From positions 1 to 6,526 of the forward strand of contig SKNP01000511.1 of assembly GCA_007120485.1 (NCBI GenBank): a stretch of DNA of 6,526 nucleotides, given 5' to 3'. The position numbers and the translations under genes were made by a program. Below the pieces are notes generated by a model. That model was not told the origin of the DNA. It searched no databases and saw only the letters and a program-made list of their open reading frames with translations. This stretch comes from Nitriliruptoraceae bacterium. GTDB taxonomy: Bacteria > Actinomycetota > Nitriliruptoria > Nitriliruptorales > Nitriliruptoraceae. Of this stretch, positions 1 to 5,179 are shown one piece after another; the stretch's first letter is position 1; each line of letters starts with the position of its first letter.

Positions 1-449
1 AGGTCCTCGGCCTGCACTTCTTCAACCCGGCGTCGATCATGAAGCTGGTCGAGGTCGTCACGACGGTGCGCATCGACGACCACGTCGTGGAGCAGGCACG
101 GGCGTTCGTCGACCGCATCGACAAGGTCGGCGTGCTCTGCGGGGACCGCGCCGGGTTCATCGTCAACACGCTGCTGTTCCCCTACCTCAACGACGCCGTC
201 AAGATGCTCGAGTCCCACTACGCGACCGCCGAGGAGATCGACACGGCGATGAAGCTCGGTTGCGGCTACCCGATGGGGCCCTTCGAGCTCATGGACGTGG
301 TCGGCCTGGACATCACGCTGGCGATCATGGAACGGCTCCGGGACGAGTACCGTCAACCGTCACACGAACCGGCACCGTTGCTGCGCCACCTCGTCAACGC
401 CGGGTTCTACGGTCGCAAGACCGGCCGCGGCTTCTACGTCTACGACTGA
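1..449 (+). CDS. 3-hydroxybutyryl-CoA dehydrogenase (3-hydroxyacyl-CoA dehydrogenase family), 5'-truncated by the window edge
   Basis: The reading frame is open from base 3, so the gene starts upstream and about 149 C-terminal residues are visible. The family oxidises (S)-3-hydroxyacyl-CoA to 3-ketoacyl-CoA with NAD(P)+, in beta-oxidation, butyrate/PHB or phenylacetate metabolism. The motif GLHFFNP contains the catalytic His (codon 15-17). A Glu lies exactly 12 residues later (codon 51-53, in KLVEVV), reproducing the His-Glu dyad of the family. The conserved Asn is in GFIVNTLL (codon 165-167). The C-terminal dimerisation domain shows GYPMGPFELMDVVGLD and ends in GRKTGRGFYVYD, a normal family C-terminus. 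About 144 residues follow the catalytic His, as in single-domain enzymes of about 285 residues, so the 3' end is complete. The N-terminal Rossmann domain is outside the window. Chain-length specificity cannot be read from this fragment. Confidence 0.93.
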   Translation, partial: VLGLHFFNPASIMKLVEVVTTVRIDDHVVEQARAFVDRIDKVGVLCGDRAGFIVNTLLFPYLNDAVKMLESHYATAEEIDTAMKLGCGYPMGPFELMDVVGLDITLAIMERLRDEYRQPSHEPAPLLRHLVNAGFYGRKTGRGFYVYD

Positions 450-480
450 CCGGGCGCGGCCGCAGGTGCCGTCGGCCCGG
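450..480 (+). terminator. GC-rich hairpin just after the dehydrogenase stop, candidate terminator
   Basis: CCGGGC at 450-455 pairs with GCCCGG at 475-480. The inner arm GCGGC (456-460) pairs with GCCGT (468-472, one G-U pair). This gives about 11 base pairs with a two-base bulge and a 7-base loop. It begins directly after the stop codon at 447-449, which suits a transcription terminator. No T-tract follows, as is common for hairpin terminators in GC-rich actinobacteria, so function is inferred from position and structure only. Confidence 0.45.
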
Positions 481-541
481 CCAGCGCGAGGTCGGATCGA
501 GCCAGGGGCTGGCTCGCGGTCGAGGAGCGATGAGGGCGACG

Positions 542-916
542 ATGGTCGAGGGCACCCACGCGGCAGCGGCCCATCCGGTCGCCTCCGGCGCCGACCTGGT
601 CGACTCCTACTGGGCGACGTTCGTCGAACTCCTGCCGCACGTCCCACCGCTCCTGCGGGCCTTGGCGGTGGACGACCGCGTGCCCGTGCGGGCCAAGGCG
701 GTGACGGCCGCCACCGTGGGCTACGCGCTGCTGCCGATCGGTCCCCGGCTCGGTCGCCTCCCGTGGACGCCCGTGGCGTTGAGCGGGCTGCTCGCCGCCT
801 TCCTCGGGGGCCGGCACCTGGTCGCGGCAGCGGGCTACGACGTCGTCCGCGACCTTTGGGGTGGCTCCGACGCGGGGTTCGGTCTGCTCGTGGTCTGCGC
901 CGGCGTGCACCACTGA
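542..916 (+). CDS. small hydrophobic protein of unknown function, possibly DUF1232-like
   Basis: A 124-residue product. The start at 542 is chosen because GAGGG (532-536) lies 5 bases ahead. An in-frame ATG at 530 has GAGGAG only 2 bases upstream, which is too close. The core reads DDRVPVRAKAVTAATVGYALLPIG, which resembles the opening of DUF1232/YkvA-type proteins (a D-x-R-V-P-x-R-x-K helix, then an alanine-rich segment ending Y-x-L-x-P-I). The hallmark aspartate-rich DLIPD continuation is replaced by GPRLGRLPW. A second hydrophobic stretch follows (WTPVALSGLLAAFLGGRHLVAA), so it may be a small membrane or membrane-associated protein. It is followed after 7 bases by the small zinc-type gene, suggesting co-transcription. 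The family assignment is tentative; that it is a real gene is supported by codon bias and tight packing. Confidence 0.6.
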   Translation: MVEGTHAAAAHPVASGADLVDSYWATFVELLPHVPPLLRALAVDDRVPVRAKAVTAATVGYALLPIGPRLGRLPWTPVALSGLLAAFLGGRHLVAAAGYDVVRDLWGGSDAGFGLLVVCAGVHH

Positions 917-923
917 CCGGCTG

Positions 924-1136
924 ATGGACCTGTTCCCACCCCCCCTGGAGGGCTACACCGTCGAGCGTGTGCCCGCTGTGCGCGCGAACAAGCCGTACAT
1001 CTGCCCGACCTGCGAGAACCCGATCGCGGCCGGTGTCGGCCACGTCGTCGCCTGGCCGGAGGATCGGGTGGACGAGCGTCGGCACTGGCACCTGCACTGC
1101 TGGCGTGTGGCCGCTCGTCGGGGACGGATAGCCTGA
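924..1136 (+). CDS. small conserved actinobacterial zinc-binding-type protein (CxxC / HWHxxC motif)
   Basis: A 70-residue protein. The visible motifs are YICPTC (Cys27, Cys30), GHVVAWPED (His40) and RRHWHLHCW (His54, His56, Cys59). This CxxC...GHVVAWP...HWHxxCW arrangement recurs in short actinobacterial proteins, some annotated 'ATP/GTP-binding protein' although no P-loop is present here. The Cys/His set suggests one structural zinc, but that is inferred from the pattern. The start ATG at 924 lies 7 bases after the upstream stop and has no clear Shine-Dalgarno sequence, so translational coupling to the upstream gene is plausible. A longer frame back to 861 lies wholly inside the previous gene and was not used. 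The function is unknown; the fold may bind a nucleic acid or protein partner. Confidence 0.75.
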   Translation: MDLFPPPLEGYTVERVPAVRANKPYICPTCENPIAAGVGHVVAWPEDRVDERRHWHLHCWRVAARRGRIA

Positions 1137-1175
1137 CCGCCCCGCGGCCCACGAGCGCGTCGTCCCGCCGTCGAT

Positions 1176-1205
1176 GAACCGACCGCCACGACGTGCGATC
1201 GGTTC
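1176..1205. promoter_or_regulatory. 7-bp inverted repeat upstream of the anchored cyclophilin gene
   Basis: GAACCGA (1176-1182) and TCGGTTC (1199-1205) form a perfect inverted repeat separated by 16 bases. It sits in the 105-bp gap between the small zinc-type gene (stop at 1136) and the cyclophilin start at 1242. The centre-to-centre distance of about two helical turns would suit a dimeric regulator, and an RNA hairpin is equally possible. No convincing -10/-35 pair was recognised nearby. The repeat is seen directly; any role is a guess. Confidence 0.25.
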
Positions 1206-1241
1206 CGGCCCGGCCGCCTCCCCTACCTACGAGGTCCTCCT

Positions 1242-2192
1242 GTGAGCAAGGGCTCGTCGAGCAAGCGCTCGTCCTCACGTGGTCGCGGCAAGACCGAGAC
1301 GCGAGCGGCGCGCAACCGGGTGATCATCATCATCATGGCCGTGCTGATGGGCCTGTCGCTGATCGCCATCCCGTTGACGTCGGCGCTGCAGGCCTTCGGC
1401 AGCGATCCCGCGCCGACGATCGACGATGCCGACCCGGACGCCGCCGAGGCGGACGACGCCGCGCTGGCTGACGGTCCCGGACCCTGCGGTGAGACCCCGG
1501 ACGACGCCCCGACGCCCGACAGCGAGATCTACGACCAGCCGTTCGAGCGCACGATCGACGAGGACGCGGAGTACACCGCCACGATCGAGACGACCTGCGG
1601 CGACGTGGTCATCGACCTGCATGCCGACGCGGCACCCGAGGCGGTCAACAACCTGGTCAACCTCGCCGAGGACGGCTACTACCAGGGTGTGCTGTTCCAC
1701 CGCGTCGTGCCCGGGTTCGTCGCGCAGGCCGGCGACCCGGCCGGCACCGGCTGCGGGCAGGAGGACTGCCAGAACTTCGACGAGGATGCCCCGGCCTACC
1801 CCGGCTACACCTTCGAGGACGAGCTCGGCCTCGCGGAGGAGCTGTTCGAGGAGGTCCGTGAGGATGCTCTGGCGCAGCTGCTCGAAGGCGACGACCTCGA
1901 CGGGGACGAGCTGACCGACGACCTCGGCGAGGACGAGCTTCGCGATCTGGTGCCGGGCGGCTACCCCCGAGGCACCCTCGCGATGGCCAACGCCGGGCCG
2001 GACACCAACGGCTCGCAGTTCTTCATCACCCAGGGCGAGCCCACGGTGCTGCCCGGCCCCCAGTTCACCGTCTTCGGCACGGTCGTCGACGGCATGGACG
2101 TCATCGACGACACCGTCGCCGCACCCACCGGCGATCAGGACCGACCGGACGAACCGACCGTGATCCTCGACGTCACGATCGAGCAGCGCTGA
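1242..2192 (+). CDS. membrane-anchored extracytoplasmic cyclophilin-type peptidyl-prolyl cis-trans isomerase with acidic insertions
   Basis: A 316-residue protein. The GTG start has GAGG 7 bases upstream (1231-1234). Residues 1-26 are Ser/Lys/Arg-rich. Residues 27-51 form one hydrophobic helix (VIIIIMAVLMGLSLIAIPL), so the positively charged N-terminus should be inside and the enzyme domain outside. Residues 53-108 are an acidic, Pro-rich linker. The cyclophilin domain (about 110-316) carries the active-site blocks FHRV (Arg154), FVAQAGD (Gln162), LAMANAGPDTNGSQFFI (Met248, Asn250, Gln259, Phe261) and FTVFG. The tryptophan that contacts cyclosporin in human CypA is absent. Compared with the cytosolic paralogue just downstream it has two extra stretches: about 13 residues containing CGQEDC (171-176), and about 38 acidic residues (about 198-236) including DLDGDELTDDL, which resembles a calcium loop. 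The role is inferred to be prolyl isomerisation during folding of exported proteins, as for other anchored actinobacterial cyclophilins. Confidence 0.92.
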   Translation: MSKGSSSKRSSSRGRGKTETRAARNRVIIIIMAVLMGLSLIAIPLTSALQAFGSDPAPTIDDADPDAAEADDAALADGPGPCGETPDDAPTPDSEIYDQPFERTIDEDAEYTATIETTCGDVVIDLHADAAPEAVNNLVNLAEDGYYQGVLFHRVVPGFVAQAGDPAGTGCGQEDCQNFDEDAPAYPGYTFEDELGLAEELFEEVREDALAQLLEGDDLDGDELTDDLGEDELRDLVPGGYPRGTLAMANAGPDTNGSQFFITQGEPTVLPGPQFTVFGTVVDGMDVIDDTVAAPTGDQDRPDEPTVILDVTIEQR

Positions 2193-2216
2193 GCTCCCCC
2201 ACCAGCGCTGAGCTCC
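2184..2216 (+). repeat. 14-bp direct repeat spanning a stop codon
   Basis: CAGCGCTGAGCTCC occurs at 2184-2197, containing the TGA stop of the anchored cyclophilin gene, and again at 2203-2216 in the spacer. The copies start 19 bases apart. The second copy is out of frame with the gene. Each copy contains the palindromes AGCGCT and GAGCTC. It looks like a short local duplication of the gene's 3' end. Confidence 0.8.
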
Positions 2217-2275
2217 TTCCCACCTGAGCGGGATCGCACCTCGCTCGTGCCAACCCCCCACCCACGGAGGACCGT

Positions 2276-2791
2276 GTGAGTCAGCAGTACCCCAACCCGC
2301 CCGAGATGGTCATCGACACCTCGAAGACCTACACCGCCACCATCGACACCAGCGAGGGGACGATCACGGCGAACCTCTTCGCCGATGAGTCACCCAAGAC
2401 GGTGAACAACTTCGTGTTCCTCGCCCGTGAGGGGTTCTACGACGGCGTGATCTTCCATCGCGTCATCAAGGGGTTCGTCCTCCAGGGGGGCGACCCGACC
2501 GGGACCGGCCGCGGTGGGCCCGGCTACAAGTTCGAGGACGAGCTCGAGGCAGCCAAGGCGCGCGGCTACCACAAGGGCACGTTGGCGATGGCCAACGCGG
2601 GCCCCAACACCAACGGCTCGCAGTTCTTCATCATGCACAGCGACAACAACCTGCCGCCGCAGTACGCCGTGTTCGGTGAGACCACCGACGGGCTGGACGT
2701 GGTCGACACGATCGGCAACACCGCCACCGGGCCGGACGACCGGCCTGCGCAGGACATCGTGATCCGCTCGGTGACCATCACCGAGAGCTAG
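2276..2791 (+). CDS. cytosolic cyclophilin-type peptidyl-prolyl cis-trans isomerase
   Basis: A 171-residue enzyme without signal peptide or membrane helix. The GTG start has GGAGG 5 bases upstream (2266-2270). It catalyses cis-trans isomerisation of peptidyl-proline bonds in the cytoplasm. All main blocks of the family are present: FHRVIKGFVLQGGD (Arg62, Gln70), GTGRGGPGYKFEDE, LAMANAGPNTNGSQFFI (Met105, Asn107, Gln116, Phe118) and YAVFGETTDGLDVVD. The tryptophan of human CypA is absent, as in many bacterial forms. The length is typical for a bacterial single-domain cyclophilin. It lies 83 bases after the anchored paralogue on the same strand. The two share the YTATI(D/E)T lead-in and the FEDEL, NAGP(N/D)TNGSQFFI and D(D/Q)RP blocks, suggesting tandem duplication followed by export of one copy. 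The two genes may be co-transcribed, but each has its own good ribosome binding site. Confidence 0.94.
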   Translation: MSQQYPNPPEMVIDTSKTYTATIDTSEGTITANLFADESPKTVNNFVFLAREGFYDGVIFHRVIKGFVLQGGDPTGTGRGGPGYKFEDELEAAKARGYHKGTLAMANAGPNTNGSQFFIMHSDNNLPPQYAVFGETTDGLDVVDTIGNTATGPDDRPAQDIVIRSVTITES

Positions 2792-2803
2792 GCGCCGCCA
2801 CCG

Positions 2804-2821
2804 GTTCGGGCCGGCCCGAGC
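2804..2821 (+). terminator. GC-rich hairpin 12 bases after the cytosolic cyclophilin stop
   Basis: GTTCGGG (2804-2810) pairs with CCCGAGC (2815-2821; one G-U pair), enclosing a CCGG loop. The 7-bp stem can be extended by CC (2801-2802) with GG (2822-2823) around a bulged G. The position just after the stop codon suits a terminator; there is no proper T-run. The hairpin sequence also looks like a diverged first unit of the 33-bp repeat array that follows, so it may be part of that array. Confidence 0.35.
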
Positions 2822-2967
2822 GGTGTCGTTCTCACCGTCGTGGCCGGCCCGGGTGGTGTCGTCCGCGCGGTCGCGGCCGGTCCGGGCGGTGTCGTTCTCC
2901 CGGTCGTGGCCGGCCCGGGTGGTGTCGTCCGCGTGGTCGCGGCCGGCCCGGGTGGTGTCGTCCGCGC
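2822..2967. repeat. 33-bp tandem repeat array (four full units plus a partial fifth) in a 320-bp intergenic region
   Basis: The word GGTGTCGT recurs at exactly 33-base steps: 2822, 2855, 2888, 2921 and 2954, the fifth copy degrading after about 14 bases. Units 1 and 3 are near-identical (TTCTC type) and units 2 and 4 are near-identical (CCGCG type), so the array has a 66-bp higher-order period. Every full unit holds a GGCCGG core. The array lies in the gene-free stretch 2792-3111 between the cyclophilin stop and the lipoprotein start. The rest of that stretch (2968-3111) shows only weak inverted repeats and no recognisable promoter or RNA gene. Because 33 is a multiple of 3, the array stays open in several frames, but none has a ribosome binding site or a believable protein, so I treat it as non-coding. 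Confidence 0.9.
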
Positions 2968-3111
2968 CCCGTTGGTCCGACGTTGGCCTCATGCGCTGTG
3001 CGCGTGGCGTCCGACACCGGATCCGTTGCAACCTCGCCGCCGTCTCGCACGTCGTCCTCCGTGAGACGCGTGCGGATTCCCCTAGCGCACGCGCGCGATC
3101 AGGTGGCGAGC

Positions 3112-3954
3112 GTGACAGGACGAGCAGGGTGGCGGGTCGCCGCCACGACGGGGTGGGTGCTGCTGATCACCGGATGCGCGCCGATCGGTGACACCGACGG
3201 GGCGGGCCCGCAGAACGACGGCGAGGTTTCGGCGTTCGACGAGGACCGGTCGGACGACGACCCGGCTGACAACGGGTCGGAGGGTGACGGGGCGGCGGAC
3301 GATGGCTCGTCCGCGAACGGGTCGGACGACGAGCTCCCGGCGGGTCGGGACCTTCCCGACGTCAGCGTCGACGGGCAGCAGGTGGTCCTCGACGGGCCCC
3401 GCGGTTCGCACGCGCTGGCGGAACTCGACCCCGAGGAGGGCATGCCGCGGTCCGCGGCGATGCGTCCGAACGACGCCACCGACGCGACCGACTCGGATCT
3501 GACGGTCGCGGTCGTCGTCGAAAGCGCCATCGACCCCGGCCCTCGCTACGTGCTCCGGTACCTCCACCTCGACGGTGGCACGTCCGGCGACCCGGACGCT
3601 GCCGGCGATGGGGCGGCGGGGCCCGTCGAGTTCACGTGGCTGCCGTGGCGCCTCCAGATCGACGCCGACCACGGCCACGGGCGCGACGTCCCTCCGACGC
3701 TGGTCTGGGCTCCGGACGGGCATCGCCTGGCCTGGATCGAGTGGAACGAGGGCGGGTCCGTGCTGCGGTTGCTGGACTGGAGTGACGACGGGCCGATCGA
3801 CAGCTCCCGCTCGCCGCTGGCCGACGTCCCGCCCGGCGTCGAGTTGGACGGGTGGGTCATCGAGGACGGGGAGTCGGTGCTGCTCGGCGAACGCGACGGC
3901 GAGCCGTACCGGTTCGAGTTGCGTGAGCTCGCGCACGAACCGGAGATGGCCTGA
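3112..3954 (+). CDS. secreted lipoprotein with acidic linker and PD40-like propeller motif, function unknown
   Basis: A 280-residue protein from GTG 3112, preceded by AGGTGG (3101-3106) at 5 bases. Upstream in-frame starts would bury the signal peptide behind a long, unlikely N-terminus. Residues 1-22 are a classic lipoprotein signal: Arg4 and Arg8, a hydrophobic core VAATTGWVLL, and a lipobox ITGC with Cys22 as the predicted lipidated residue. Residues 23-80 are a low-complexity Asp/Ser/Gly/Asn-rich tether. The C-terminal part is beta-rich. LVWAPDGHRLAWIEW (197-211) matches the W-x-P-D-G-x-x-L-A-W pattern of PD40/TolB-like propeller blades, and 213-223 (EGGSVLRLLDW) continues that blade. Only one clear blade is seen, too few for a whole propeller, so it may be a small beta-sandwich or a partial propeller. 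No catalytic residues are recognisable. It converges on the minus-strand dehydrogenase gene across a repeat array. Confidence 0.78.
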   Translation: MTGRAGWRVAATTGWVLLITGCAPIGDTDGAGPQNDGEVSAFDEDRSDDDPADNGSEGDGAADDGSSANGSDDELPAGRDLPDVSVDGQQVVLDGPRGSHALAELDPEEGMPRSAAMRPNDATDATDSDLTVAVVVESAIDPGPRYVLRYLHLDGGTSGDPDAAGDGAAGPVEFTWLPWRLQIDADHGHGRDVPPTLVWAPDGHRLAWIEWNEGGSVLRLLDWSDDGPIDSSRSPLADVPPGVELDGWVIEDGESVLLGERDGEPYRFELRELAHEPEMA

Positions 3955-3965
3955 GCTAGGCCGAC

Positions 3966-4071
3966 GGTCGCGGGTCGGGGCCTGCCGGTCGCGGGTCGGG
4001 GCCTGTGGGTCGCGGGTCGGGGCCTGCCGGTCGCGGGTCGGGGCCTGTGGGTCGCGGGTCGGGGCCCTGCC
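3966..4071. repeat. 21-bp tandem repeat array (five units) between two convergent genes
   Basis: GGTCGCGGGTCGGGGCCTG recurs at 3966, 3987, 4008, 4029 and 4050, a constant 21-base step. A sixth start at 4072 comes after a one-base insertion and then diverges. The last two bases of the units alternate CC, TG, CC, TG, giving a 42-bp higher-order period. The array fills most of the gap between the lipoprotein stop (3954) and the stop of the minus-strand dehydrogenase (4112-4114). The near-perfect identity of units suggests recent expansion or homogenisation. The frames that stay open through it give only Gly/Arg/Ser-rich peptides, without a supported start. Confidence 0.95.
3993..4064 (+). other. 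two potential G-quadruplex motifs inside the 21-bp repeat array
   Basis: On the plus strand the G-tracts at 3993-3995, 3998-4001, 4007-4009, 4014-4016 and 4019-4022 are separated by loops of 2, 5, 4 and 2 bases. This satisfies the usual G3+ N1-7 rule. The same arrangement recurs 42 bases later (4035-4037, 4040-4043, 4049-4051, 4056-4058, 4061-4064). RNA from the lipoprotein gene reading through would carry the G-rich strand, so folding there could slow or end transcription. The motif is seen directly; folding in the cell is inference. Confidence 0.5.
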
Positions 4072-4111
4072 GGTCGAGCGTGGTGGCCGGCGCTCCCGGG
4101 GACGGTGGTGG

Positions 4112-5176
4112 TCAGCTCAGGTCGGTGACGACGATCCGCACCGGATGGCCGTGGCGCTGTTCGAGCCGGCCGAGCGCGGCTGGCACGTCGTCGAGGTGGA
4201 CGGTCTCCGTGACCGACCGGCCGAGATCGAGGTGGCCGTCCTCGACGAGGTCGAACAGTTCGCCGACGTCCTGGGCGGTCGGGGAGCCCGAGCCGACGAT
4301 CTCGACCTCCGTCGCTGCGACCTGGCCGATCGTGGCCGTGGTCAACGGCTGCGGGATGCGTCCGGCCAGCACCACCCGGCCACCCGGCGCGACGCTGCGG
4401 ATGGCCTGGTCGGCGGCGGTGATCGACCCGGCCACCTCGATGGCCCGGTCGCCGCCGCCGTCGGTCAGCTCCGCGACGACGAGCACCGGATCGTCGACCG
4501 ACGCGTCGATGACCGCGTCAGCGCCCCAGGCCACGGCACGCTCGAGGTTGACCGCGTCGACGTCGACCCCGATGACGTGAGCGCCCGCGAGCTTGGCCAG
4601 CAGCAGCACGTGCATCCCGACCCCACCGAGCCCGAACACCGTCAGGATCGATCCCTCACCGAGCCCGGCCCGCTTGATCGCGTGGCTGGCGGTCCCGACC
4701 GTGTCGGGCACGATCGCCGCTTCGTGGACGCCGATGTCCGGGGGGAGCGGCACCAGCCGGTCGGCGACGGCGACCAGCTGCGCGGCCAGCGCGCCGTCAT
4801 GGTCGATGCCGGCGACCCGCACGTCCGAGCAGAGGTTCTCGCGGCCGATGCGGCAGTACCCGCAGGCGCCGCACGGCTGCTCCGGCAGCACCGCGACGCG
4901 GTCACCCGGTTGCCAATCCACCACCTCGGCGCCCACGCGGGCGATCGTGCCGGCCGCCTCGCGCCCGAGGGTCAGCGGCAGCTCGCCACGTCGGGGAACA
5001 CCGTCGGTCACGACCGCCAGGTCCAGCGCACCGAGCCCGCACGCATGGACGTCGATCAGCACCTCCGCCGGGCCGACGTCGCGCGGAGGCTGTCGCTCGA
5101 TCCGGACGTCGGCCTGTGCAGCGACCGGGGCGGTGGCGTGCAGCCGGACGGCACGCATCGTCGCGTCGGAGGTCAT
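4112..5176 (-). CDS. zinc-type medium-chain alcohol dehydrogenase / oxidoreductase with an altered catalytic metal site
   Basis: A 354-residue MDR-family protein. The N-terminal GroES-like catalytic domain is followed by a Rossmann domain with GLGGVG (182-187) and an acidic residue at the end of the next strand (VIGVDVD, Asp205), which predicts NAD(H) preference. The structural-zinc lobe is intact: Cys102, Cys105, Cys108 and Cys116 in PCGACGYCRIGRENLC. At the catalytic metal site Cys46 (HACGLGALDL) is present, and Asp158 (VPDTVGT) occupies the third position, which is Asp in some members. The usual His of the GHE motif is Arg72 (LGREAAGTIARVG). The enzyme may therefore lack catalytic zinc, as quinone-oxidoreductase-type MDR proteins do, or use it differently. 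The substrate is unknown. The start at 5176 lies 3 bases after the stop of the upstream gene, implying an operon and probable coupling; Met7 (5158) is an alternative start, and neither has a strong Shine-Dalgarno sequence. Confidence 0.88.
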   Translation of the reverse strand: MTSDATMRAVRLHATAPVAAQADVRIERQPPRDVGPAEVLIDVHACGLGALDLAVVTDGVPRRGELPLTLGREAAGTIARVGAEVVDWQPGDRVAVLPEQPCGACGYCRIGRENLCSDVRVAGIDHDGALAAQLVAVADRLVPLPPDIGVHEAAIVPDTVGTASHAIKRAGLGEGSILTVFGLGGVGMHVLLLAKLAGAHVIGVDVDAVNLERAVAWGADAVIDASVDDPVLVVAELTDGGGDRAIEVAGSITAADQAIRSVAPGGRVVLAGRIPQPLTTATIGQVAATEVEIVGSGSPTAQDVGELFDLVEDGHLDLGRSVTETVHLDDVPAALGRLEQRHGHPVRIVVTDLS

Positions 5177-5179
5177 CGC

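Noticed and set aside
530..544. ATG at 530 as the start of the small hydrophobic protein
   Set aside because: Its GAGGAG lies only 2 bases upstream, whereas ATG 542 has GAGGG at 5 bases; the difference is four residues and remains uncertain.
1275..2261. Long minus-strand frame opposite the anchored cyclophilin
   Set aside because: It is antisense to a gene with unmistakable cyclophilin motifs and has no recognisable domain.
2822..2967. Possible CRISPR array
   Set aside because: The units are contiguous and differ only by point changes, with no unique spacers between conserved repeats and no cas genes nearby.
2390..3031. Minus-strand frame with an 11-residue repeat (TTRAGRD-type)
   Set aside because: It is mostly antisense to the well-supported cytosolic cyclophilin, and the repeat simply reflects the 33-bp DNA array read in frame.
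2840..3064. Plus-strand frame giving an elastin-like AGPGGVV repeat peptide
   Set aside because: It has no ribosome binding site, its N-terminus begins within the array and its C-terminus is Arg/Pro-rich noise; other frames are equally open because the period is 33.
2983..3111. Longer N-terminus for the lipoprotein from ATG 2983
   Set aside because: It would begin just after the repeat array and place 43 residues ahead of a typical lipoprotein signal peptide; GTG 3112 has a good ribosome binding site and puts the lipobox Cys at residue 22.
3948..3962. GGCCT/AGGCC hairpin over the lipoprotein stop codon as a terminator
   Set aside because: The stem is only 5 bp, includes the stop codon and has no T-run; such short GC stems are expected by chance in this sequence.
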